From NCBI RefSeq assembly GCF_028291745.1, contig NZ_JAQGNQ010000051.1, positions 53,442-117,441 on the forward strand: a DNA stretch of 64,000 nt, read 5' to 3'. This document shows positions 10,366-17,871 of the stretch, in pieces (within the stretch, counting starts at the first letter, position 1; each line of letters begins with the position of its first letter). The DNA is from Ramlibacter sp. (GTDB lineage Bacteria > Pseudomonadota > Gammaproteobacteria > Burkholderiales > Burkholderiaceae_C). A program made the translations under genes and the position numbers. A model generated the notes under the pieces. The model searched no databases and was not told the origin of the DNA. It saw only the letters and a list, made by a program, of their open reading frames with translations.

Positions 10366-13191
10366 GTGAGCACATCGTCGTCCGCACGGCGCGGCAGGTT
10401 CTGGCGTACCGACTGGTTCGCCGGCCTGCTGGTGGTTGTTGCCGTCGTGCTGCTGTATCAGGCCACCGATTTCATCGGCACCCTGGAGCGCCGCTTCTAC
10501 GATTACGCCAGCACGGCGACTTCGCGCAAGCCGTCCGACCGCATCGCCATCATCGCCATCGACGACCAGAGCATCGCCAACATCGGGCGCTGGCCGTGGC
10601 CGCGTGACGTGCACGCGGAACTGATCGACAAGCTGGCCGCTGCCAAGGCCAAGACCATCGTCCACACGGCCTTCTTCTTCGAGCCGCAGACCGACCGCGG
10701 CCTGGCCTACATCCGCAAGATCAAGGAAGCCCTGGGACATCCCGGCGGCAATGCCGGCATCCAGCACGCCGAGAAGCTGATCGCCGACGCGGAGCAGGCG
10801 CTCGACACCGACGGCAAGCTGGCCGCCGCCATGGCCCGCGCCGGCAACGTGCTCACGCCTTCCGTGTTCGGCCTGGGCGAGCCCCAGGGCAGGCCGGACA
10901 AGCCGCTGTCCAAGGCGATGCTGAAGTACGCGCTGGACGACAGCAACGCGTTCTCGCTGGCCAGCGTCAGCGCGCAGCAGCCGATCGAGAGCATCGGCAA
11001 TGCGGCGGCCGGCATCGGCCACCTGAATCAATCGATCGACGTCGACGGCTCGGTGCGCTACGAGCCGATGCTGGTCAACTACTACGGCAAGGCGGTGCCC
11101 TCGATGGCGCTGCTGGCGGCCGCGCGCAGCCTCAACCTGAACGCCTCGGACATCCGGTTGAACGTCGGCGACTCGGTGCAGATCGGCAGGCTCAAGGTCC
11201 GCACCGACGGTGCCGCGCGCATGCTGCCGCAGTTCTATCCCACGCGTGACGGCAAGCCGGCGTTCGCGGTCGATTCCTTTTACGACGTGCTCACGGGCAA
11301 GATCCCGGCGAGCAAGTACGCCGACAAGATCGTGCTGATCGGCGCCACGGCGGCCGGCGTGGGCACGCCCTTTCCGGCACCCGGCGGCCAGAACCTCACC
11401 CCGGTGGAACTGATGGCGCACATCACCTCCAGCATCCTGTCCGAGCACTTCATCGTGCAGCCGGCCTGGAGCCTGCTGGCTACGCTCGGCGCCCTGCTGC
11501 TGGTGGCCGGCTACATCGTGACGGTGCTGCCGCGGCTCTCCGCAGGCATGGGCGGCGCGGTGACGGCGGCGCTGTTCGTGCTGCTGCTGGGGGCCGAGTT
11601 CGGCTTGCTGTCCGGCGCGTCGGTGTGGGTGCAGCTGGTGTTTCCCGCGACGCTGCTGCTGATCGGGCACGTGGCCCTCACCACCAAGCGCTTCCTGATC
11701 ACCGAGGCCGGCAAGGTGCGCGCCGACGAGGAGTCGGCGGAGACCAATCGCATGATGGGGCTGGCGCTGCAAGGACAGGGCCAGCTGGACATGGCCTTCG
11801 ACCGCTTCCAGCGCGTGCCCGTGGGCGACGAGGTGATGGCCAACCTGTACAACCTGGCGCTGGACTTCGAGCGCAAGCGCCAGTTCAACAAGGCCGAGGC
11901 TGTGTACGAGCACATGGCGCGCCACAACCGCAAGTACAAGGACCTCGAAGCCAAGCTCAATCGCGCGAAGAACCTCTCCGAGACGGTGATGCTCGGGGGC
12001 GGCAGCACGCATCCCGGCGGCACGCTGCTGCTGGCCGGCGGCGAAGTCGAGAAGCCGATGCTCGGTCGCTACCAGGTCGAGAAGGAGCTGGGCAAGGGCG
12101 CGATGGGCGTGGTCTACCAGGGACGCGATCCCAAGATCGGCCGCGAGGTCGCGATCAAGACGATGGCGCTGGCCCAGGAGTTCGAGGGCGAGGAGCTGAA
12201 CGACGCGCGCGAGCGCTTCTTCCGCGAGGCGGAAACGGCCGGCCGCTTGCAGCACCAGAACATCGTCACCATCTTCGATGCGGGCGAAGAGCACGACCTG
12301 GCCTACATCGCGATGGAATTCCTCAAGGGCAGCGACCTGGCGGAGCACTGCAAGCCGGGCAAGCTGCTGCCCGTGCCGCGGGTGCTGGCTATCGTGGCGC
12401 GCGTCGCCGAGGCGCTGGCCTATGCGCACCGGCAAAGCGTCGTGCACCGCGACATCAAGCCGGCCAACATCATGTACGAGCTCGCGTCGGATACCGTGAA
12501 GGTGACCGACTTCGGCATCGCCCGCATCACCGACTCCAGCAAGACCCGAACCGGCCTGGTGCTGGGCACGCCCAGCTTCATGTCGCCCGAACAGATCGCG
12601 GGCAAGCATGTCGACGGCCGCTCGGACCTGTACTCCCTGGGCGTCACGCTGTTCCAGATGCTCGCCGGCACGCTGCCTTTCCGCGGCGAGTCGATGGCGG
12701 AGCTGATGTACAAGATCGCCAACGAAGACACGCCCGACCTGCGCGCGGTCCGCCCGGAGCTGCCGCAGCGGCTGGTCGAGATCGTGGGCCGCACGCTCGC
12801 AAAGAAGCCCGACCTGCGCTACCAGGACGGCGACGAACTCGCCCGCGATCTGCGCGCGCTGGCCGCCGCGGAAAGTGCCGCGCCCGCGGCCGGCGCAGCG
12901 ACGGGGTCGGCCGCACCAGCAGCTGCGCCGGCGGCCGCCAGCTGCGCCCCGGACCCCGAGCAGACCGTCGCCGTCTCGCTGGCCGCCCGGGCATCGGCCC
13001 GCACGGCGCAGCCTGCCGACAACGCTTTGCAGCGGGCCGTGCCGACTTCCGCGCTGCCCGGCTATGATGCGGCCCAGAAAGAGAGCGGGCCGGCCGGGCA
13101 GGCCGGGCCCGGGACAACACCTGTGACGAACACGCCAGGGGCTCCGGACCAGCCCCGGGCCGGCGGTGGCCAGGCCGGCCAGGAGCCTTGA
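10366..13191 (+). CDS. CHASE2-sensor Ser/Thr protein kinase
   Basis: A 941-residue membrane receptor kinase. A membrane segment (about residues 19-33) precedes an extracytoplasmic CHASE2 domain (34-350), with IAIIAIDDQSIANIGRWPWP at its start. Three membrane helices follow (about 370-440), then a TPR-like linker (460-530). The Hanks-type kinase (567-830) has the glycine loop GKGAMGVVY (575-583), the lysine in VAIK, catalytic HRDIKPAN (694-701), DFG (715) and SPE. The C-terminal 100 residues are Ala/Pro-rich. Start is GTG at 10366. It leads a + strand run with a PP2C phosphatase and an FHA protein, its likely eraser and reader. The signal sensed is unknown. Confidence 0.93.
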   Translation: MSTSSSARRGRFWRTDWFAGLLVVVAVVLLYQATDFIGTLERRFYDYASTATSRKPSDRIAIIAIDDQSIANIGRWPWPRDVHAELIDKLAAAKAKTIVHTAFFFEPQTDRGLAYIRKIKEALGHPGGNAGIQHAEKLIADAEQALDTDGKLAAAMARAGNVLTPSVFGLGEPQGRPDKPLSKAMLKYALDDSNAFSLASVSAQQPIESIGNAAAGIGHLNQSIDVDGSVRYEPMLVNYYGKAVPSMALLAAARSLNLNASDIRLNVGDSVQIGRLKVRTDGAARMLPQFYPTRDGKPAFAVDSFYDVLTGKIPASKYADKIVLIGATAAGVGTPFPAPGGQNLTPVELMAHITSSILSEHFIVQPAWSLLATLGALLLVAGYIVTVLPRLSAGMGGAVTAALFVLLLGAEFGLLSGASVWVQLVFPATLLLIGHVALTTKRFLITEAGKVRADEESAETNRMMGLALQGQGQLDMAFDRFQRVPVGDEVMANLYNLALDFERKRQFNKAEAVYEHMARHNRKYKDLEAKLNRAKNLSETVMLGGGSTHPGGTLLLAGGEVEKPMLGRYQVEKELGKGAMGVVYQGRDPKIGREVAIKTMALAQEFEGEELNDARERFFREAETAGRLQHQNIVTIFDAGEEHDLAYIAMEFLKGSDLAEHCKPGKLLPVPRVLAIVARVAEALAYAHRQSVVHRDIKPANIMYELASDTVKVTDFGIARITDSSKTRTGLVLGTPSFMSPEQIAGKHVDGRSDLYSLGVTLFQMLAGTLPFRGESMAELMYKIANEDTPDLRAVRPELPQRLVEIVGRTLAKKPDLRYQDGDELARDLRALAAAESAAPAAGAATGSAAPAAAPAAASCAPDPEQTVAVSLAARASARTAQPADNALQRAVPTSALPGYDAAQKESGPAGQAGPGTTPVTNTPGAPDQPRAGGGQAGQEP

Positions 13192-13201
13192 CCCGCGAAC
13201 T

Positions 13202-13987
13202 ATGAACTACGAGTTTTGCATCCGGACCGACCCCGGTCTTGCGCGCGAAAACAACGAGGACTCCGTCACTGTCGATGAAGCGACGCGGCTGGGCATCCTG
13301 GCGGACGGCATGGGCGGCTACAACGCGGGCGAGGTCGCCAGCGGCATGGCCACCACCTTCATCAAGTCGGAGCTCGGTCGCTGGCTCGCCCAGGCCGGCC
13401 GGCACGCCAACGCCCGCGAGGTGCGCCGCGCGATGGAGATCTGCGTTGACAACGCCAACCGCTCGATCTTCAATGCCGCCAATTCCAATCCGCAATACAG
13501 CGGCATGGGCACGACGCTGGTGGTGGGCGTGTTCCAGGATGGCCGGCTGATGCTGGGGCACATCGGCGACTCGCGTTGCTATCGCCTGCGCAACAACGTG
13601 CTCGAACAGATCACCAAGGACCACTCGCTGCTGCAGGAGCAGATGGACGCGGGACTGATCACGCCGGAGCAGGCGGCCACCTCCACCAACAAGAACCTCG
13701 TCACCCGGGCACTGGGCGTCGAGGACGCCGTGCTGCTGGAAGTCAACGAGCACCGCGTCGAGCAGGGCGACCTCTATCTCATGTGCTCGGACGGCCTGTC
13801 CGACATGCTGGACGACGGTGCCATTGCCAACATCCTGGCCAGCGATGTGCCGCTGGAGCAGAAATCGGTGCAACTCGTGGACGCTGCCAATGCGAACGGC
13901 GGACGGGACAATATTTCGGTGTTTCTGGCGCAAGCCAACAGCGGCTCCAAGAAACGGGGATTGATCTCGCGATGGCTGGGACAATGA
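13202..13987 (+). CDS. PP2C-family protein phosphatase
   Basis: A 261-residue Mg/Mn-dependent Ser/Thr phosphatase, predicted to reverse phosphorylation by the upstream kinase. The metal-binding motifs are all present: RTDPGLARENNEDSV at the N-terminus, LADGMGGYNAGEVAS, GHIGDSRCYRLR, and SDGLSDML toward the end, followed by GGRDNISV. The ATG at 13202 begins the conserved domain; a GTG 12 codons earlier would overlap the kinase gene and adds nothing recognisable. It starts ten bases after the kinase stop, so the two are very likely co-expressed. Confidence 0.93.
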   Translation: MNYEFCIRTDPGLARENNEDSVTVDEATRLGILADGMGGYNAGEVASGMATTFIKSELGRWLAQAGRHANAREVRRAMEICVDNANRSIFNAANSNPQYSGMGTTLVVGVFQDGRLMLGHIGDSRCYRLRNNVLEQITKDHSLLQEQMDAGLITPEQAATSTNKNLVTRALGVEDAVLLEVNEHRVEQGDLYLMCSDGLSDMLDDGAIANILASDVPLEQKSVQLVDAANANGGRDNISVFLAQANSGSKKRGLISRWLGQ

Positions 13988-14033
13988 CCTGCGGCAAAGA
14001 GTATTTCAAGAGATTGATCAACAGGAGTCGACC

Positions 14034-14741
14034 ATGCCGAAAATGATCGTTTCGATCGACGGTGTCGTCATCAAGGAAGTTCAGCTGACCAAGGACCGGA
14101 CGACGCTGGGTCGCCGGCCGTACAACGACATCGTCATCGACAACCTGGCGGTGTCGGGCGAACACGCGGTGCTGCAATTGACGGACGACGAGGTCTTCCT
14201 GGAAGACCTGAACAGCACCAACGGGACCTATGTCAACGGCAAGGCCGTGAAGAAGCAGTTGTTGCAGAACAACGATACCGTCGAGATCGGCAAGTACAAG
14301 ATCAAGTTCATCAACGAAGCGCCGGGTGCGAACTTCGAGAAGACCATGATCTTCAAGCCCGGCATGGTGCCGCCGATCCCCAAGCCGGCAACCGGTGCCG
14401 CGGCCGCTACCGGCGCTGCCACGCCATCCGCGCCTGGCCCTAACGCTGCTGGCACGTTCGCCAAGCCCCTCGAGCCGGCGACTGCCAGCATCAAGGTGCT
14501 GTCGGGCGCCGCGGCCGGCCGCGAGGTGCCGCTGGTGAAGGTGGTCACCACCATCGGCAAGCCCGGCGTCGCCGTGGCGGCGATCACGAAGCGCGCGCAT
14601 GGCTTCGTGGTGGCACATGTCGAAGGCTCCAACAAGCCCACGCTCAACGGCACCGCGATCGGGCCCGAGCCGGTGACGCTGAAGAACGGCGACATGCTGG
14701 AGCTGGCCGGCACGCAGATGCAGTTCCTGCAGGCGGGCTGA
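14034..14741 (+). CDS. FHA-domain protein
   Basis: A 235-residue soluble protein with a clear N-terminal forkhead-associated domain (about 1-95). TLGRRPYNDIVIDN and VSGEHAVL carry the Arg and Ser/His residues that bind phosphothreonine, and NSTNGTYVNG is the conserved return loop. A Pro/Ala linker leads to a second, degenerate FHA-like fold (about 150-235), where TLNGTAIG resembles the NGT loop but the binding residues are not kept. It has a good Shine-Dalgarno (CAGGAG). It probably reads threonine phosphorylation made by the neighbouring kinase. Confidence 0.92.
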   Translation: MPKMIVSIDGVVIKEVQLTKDRTTLGRRPYNDIVIDNLAVSGEHAVLQLTDDEVFLEDLNSTNGTYVNGKAVKKQLLQNNDTVEIGKYKIKFINEAPGANFEKTMIFKPGMVPPIPKPATGAAAATGAATPSAPGPNAAGTFAKPLEPATASIKVLSGAAAGREVPLVKVVTTIGKPGVAVAAITKRAHGFVVAHVEGSNKPTLNGTAIGPEPVTLKNGDMLELAGTQMQFLQAG

Positions 14742-14760
14742 GCCCGCGCGGCCCGGGGCC

Positions 14761-17010
14761 ATGGGTTTGCTTGCCAGGCACTGGTCGCGCATCGCGATCA
14801 CCCTGGTCCCGCTGCTGTTCGCGTTGCTGCATGCCGTCGGGGTCTTGCCGATCGGCGTGCTGCAGCGGCTGGACGCGATCATCTACGACGCGCGCCTGCG
14901 CGCGACCATGCCGAACACGCAGGACCCGCGGGTGGTGATCGTCGACATCGACGAGAAAAGCCTCTCCGAAGTCGGGCGCTGGCCGTGGGCGCGCAACAAG
15001 CTGGCGGTGATGGTCGATGAACTGTTCGAGCGCCAGAAGGTGGCGCTGGCCGGCTTCGACGTGGTGTTCGCCGAGCCGGACGACAGCTCGGGGCTCAAGC
15101 GCCTGCGCGAGATGGCGCAAGGCGAGCTCAAGGGCAGTGCCGGTTTCCAGGAGCGGCTGACGCAGCTGCAGGCCACGCTCGATTACGACGCCACCTTCGC
15201 GCGCTCCCTCGACAAGCGGCCGGTGGTCCTGGGCTACTACCTCACCAGCGATCGCGAGGGCCGCACCAGCGGCGTGCTGCCGGCGCCGGTGATGACGCGC
15301 GAGAGCCTGCAGGGCCGCCCGATCGCCTTCACCAGCTGGAACGGCTACGGCGCCAACATCCCGCAGATCGCGCGTGCCGCGCCCATGGCGGGCTTCTTCA
15401 ATTCGATCACCGATGGCGATGGCGTCGTGCGCTCGATTCCGCTGCTGGCCGAGTACAAGGGCAGCTACTACGAGTCGCTCTCGCTGGCCATGTTTCGCAT
15501 GCTCATGGGCGAACCGGCGGTGGCGCCGGGCTTTCCGCGCGAGGGCGCGGCGGGGCGCAACTACTCGGGGCTGGAAAGCATCCTGCTCAAACAGGGGCAG
15601 CACCAGATCGCGGTGCCGGTGGATGCGCGCGTGGCGGCGCTGGTGCCGTTCCGCGGGCCCGGCGGCGCGCGCGGCGGCTCCTTCCGCTACGTATCCGCCT
15701 CCGACCTGCTGCTCAAGCGGCTGCCCGAAGGCACCTTGCGCGACAAGATCGTGCTCGTGGGCACTACCGCGCCCGGCCTGCTGGACCTGCGGGTCACGCC
15801 CGTTGGCGAGACCTATCCGGGGGTGGAGACGCACGCCAACGTGATCTCCGGCCTGCTGGAAAACCGGCTGTTCGTGAAGCCGGACTACGCCGTCGGCTAT
15901 GAGGTCGTGCTGCTGCTGATCGCGGGGCTGACGCTCGCCTTCGTGCTGCCGCTGTTCTCGGCGACCGTGGCGGTGCTGGTGAGCGTCGGCGTCGCCGCGC
16001 TGCTGGTGGCGCTGAACTACTACCTGTTCATGGCGCAGGGGCTGGTGATGCCGGTGGCTTCGGCGCTGGCGATGGTGGGCACCGCGTTCGCGCTGAACAT
16101 GAGTTACGGCTACTTCGTGGAAAGCCGCAGCAAGCGCGAACTGGCCAACCTGTTCGGCACCTACGTCCCGCCCGAGCTGGTCGACGAGATGGTGAAGGAC
16201 CCGGACAGCTACAGCATGAAGGCGGCCAGCAAGGAGCTGACGGTGATGTTCTGCGACATGCGCGGCTTCACCAAGATGTCCGAGCGCATGGAGCCGACGC
16301 AGCTGCAGGAACTGCTCAATGCGGTGTTCAGCCGCCTCACCGACATCATTCGCGCCAACCGCGGCACCATCGACAAGTACATGGGCGATTGCGTGATGGC
16401 CTTCTGGGGTGCGCCGGTCGACACGCCGCAACACGCGCAGCTGGCGGTGAAATCGGCGGTGGCGATGTCGCGTGCGGTGCACGAGATCAATGCCGAACAC
16501 GCTGCCCGCGGGCTGCCCGAGATCGGCGTGGGCATCGGCATCAACACCGGCACCATGTGCGTGGGCGACATGGGCTCGGACATCCGCCGCAGCTATACGG
16601 TGATCGGCGACGCGGTGAACCTGGGCTCGCGCCTCGAGGGCCTGTCGAAGGTGTATGGCGTCGACATCATCGTCAGCGAAGCGGCGCGCCGGCAATCCGC
16701 CGAGTTCGCCTGGCAGGAACTGGATCGCGTGCGCGTCAAGGGCAAGGAGCAGGCGGTCGGCATCTTCTACCCGGTCGCGACCGCCGCCGCACTGGACAGG
16801 CAGACAGCGGAAGAACTGCGCGCGTGGGGCTTTTTCCTCAAGGCGTACCGGGCGCAGGACTGGGACCAGTGCGAGCTGCAACTGCTCAATCTGCAGCGGC
16901 TTGGCGTCAAAAAATACCTTTACGAGCTGTACTCCGAACGTGTAGCCTCGATGAGGTTGCTACCCTTCGACCCGTCGTGGGATGGCGCGACCAATTTCGA
17001 GACGAAATAG
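14761..17010 (+). CDS. CHASE2-sensor class III adenylate/guanylate cyclase
   Basis: A 749-residue membrane cyclase predicted to make a cyclic nucleotide, most likely cAMP. A membrane helix (10-30) is followed by an extracytoplasmic CHASE2 domain (about 40-375) with VVIVDIDEKSLSEVGRWPW. Three membrane helices (380-455) precede the catalytic domain (490-675). The metal-binding aspartates are in FCDMRGF (about 498) and DKYMGDCV (about 542). The transition-state region is VIGDAVNLGSRLE. It shares the CHASE2 architecture with the kinase upstream, so both may sense the same type of signal. The phosphodiesterase gene follows 14 bases later. Confidence 0.93.
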   Translation: MGLLARHWSRIAITLVPLLFALLHAVGVLPIGVLQRLDAIIYDARLRATMPNTQDPRVVIVDIDEKSLSEVGRWPWARNKLAVMVDELFERQKVALAGFDVVFAEPDDSSGLKRLREMAQGELKGSAGFQERLTQLQATLDYDATFARSLDKRPVVLGYYLTSDREGRTSGVLPAPVMTRESLQGRPIAFTSWNGYGANIPQIARAAPMAGFFNSITDGDGVVRSIPLLAEYKGSYYESLSLAMFRMLMGEPAVAPGFPREGAAGRNYSGLESILLKQGQHQIAVPVDARVAALVPFRGPGGARGGSFRYVSASDLLLKRLPEGTLRDKIVLVGTTAPGLLDLRVTPVGETYPGVETHANVISGLLENRLFVKPDYAVGYEVVLLLIAGLTLAFVLPLFSATVAVLVSVGVAALLVALNYYLFMAQGLVMPVASALAMVGTAFALNMSYGYFVESRSKRELANLFGTYVPPELVDEMVKDPDSYSMKAASKELTVMFCDMRGFTKMSERMEPTQLQELLNAVFSRLTDIIRANRGTIDKYMGDCVMAFWGAPVDTPQHAQLAVKSAVAMSRAVHEINAEHAARGLPEIGVGIGINTGTMCVGDMGSDIRRSYTVIGDAVNLGSRLEGLSKVYGVDIIVSEAARRQSAEFAWQELDRVRVKGKEQAVGIFYPVATAAALDRQTAEELRAWGFFLKAYRAQDWDQCELQLLNLQRLGVKKYLYELYSERVASMRLLPFDPSWDGATNFETK

Positions 17011-17024
17011 ATAGGGGCGCTTCC

Positions 17025-17816
17025 ATGAGGGTGCGGGTGCTGGGCTGTTCCGGCGCGATCGCGAAGGACTGCCGGACCACGTCCTTCCTGATCGACGGGG
17101 ACGTGCTGGTCGACGCCGGCACCGGCGTGGGCGACCTCTCGCTGCAGGAAATGCGGGCCGTGCGCCACGTGCTGCTGACGCACTCGCATCTCGACCACAT
17201 TGCGGCCTTGCCGCTGATGGTCGATGCGGTCGCCTCGCAGCTCACCGCGCCGATCCGCGTGTATGCCTTGCCGGGCACCATCGCCGCGCTCAAGACGCAC
17301 GTCTTCAACAACGTGATCTGGCCGGACTTCAGTCGCATCCCTTCGCCGCAGGCGCCGTTCGTGAGCTTCCACGAGATCCAGGTCGGCCAGACGCTGGAGC
17401 TCGATGGCAAGCACATCGAGGTGCTGCCCGCGGTGCACACCGTGCCGGCCTGCGGCTATGCGGTGGCCACGGAGCGCGGCTCCTGGGTCTTCACGGGCGA
17501 CACCGAGCGCAATCCCGCGTTCTGGCATCGCATCAACCAGATGAAGGTGGCGGCGCTGGTGATCGAGACAGCCTTCAGCAACCGTGAACGCGACCTCGCC
17601 AAGCGCAGCCTGCACCTGTCGCCGCACGCGCTGGCCGAGGAACTCGATTGCATCGAGAAGGGCCGGCAGTTCCCGATCTTCATCACCCACACCAAGCCGG
17701 CCGAGACCGAGCTGATCATGACCGAGATCCAGTGCTTCGACCAGGCGCAGCCGGCCGGATTGAACGTGAGCCACGACATCCGCTGGCTGCGCGCAGGGCA
17801 GGAATTCGAGTTATGA
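17025..17816 (+). CDS. MBL-fold hydrolase, probable class II cyclic-nucleotide phosphodiesterase
   Basis: A 263-residue metallo-beta-lactamase-fold protein. The metal motif is LTHSHLDHIA (His53, His55, Asp57, His58), with later ligands likely in PAVHTVPACGY and FTGDTERNP, and a final histidine in ITHTKPAE. The overall pattern resembles class II (CpdP-type) cyclic-nucleotide phosphodiesterases. The position directly after a cyclase supports hydrolysis of that product, although other MBL hydrolases cannot be excluded. The ATG at 17025 starts the conserved fold; the much longer open frame upstream overlaps the cyclase and is rejected. Confidence 0.82.
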   Translation: MRVRVLGCSGAIAKDCRTTSFLIDGDVLVDAGTGVGDLSLQEMRAVRHVLLTHSHLDHIAALPLMVDAVASQLTAPIRVYALPGTIAALKTHVFNNVIWPDFSRIPSPQAPFVSFHEIQVGQTLELDGKHIEVLPAVHTVPACGYAVATERGSWVFTGDTERNPAFWHRINQMKVAALVIETAFSNRERDLAKRSLHLSPHALAEELDCIEKGRQFPIFITHTKPAETELIMTEIQCFDQAQPAGLNVSHDIRWLRAGQEFEL

Positions 17817-17871
17817 GCCCGCCGGGCCGCCCCAAGGGCGAATACCGCCGTGCGCAGCACGGAGGTGCCGA

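Noticed and set aside
10366..14741. Remnant of a type VI secretion cluster
   Set aside because: Only the kinase-phosphatase-FHA trio is present; no sheath, baseplate, Hcp, VgrG or ClpV genes occur nearby.
16389..17024. Upstream extension of the phosphodiesterase frame into the cyclase gene
   Set aside because: The extension overlaps the catalytic domain of the cyclase in another frame and has no similarity to MBL proteins; the ATG at 17025 starts the fold.
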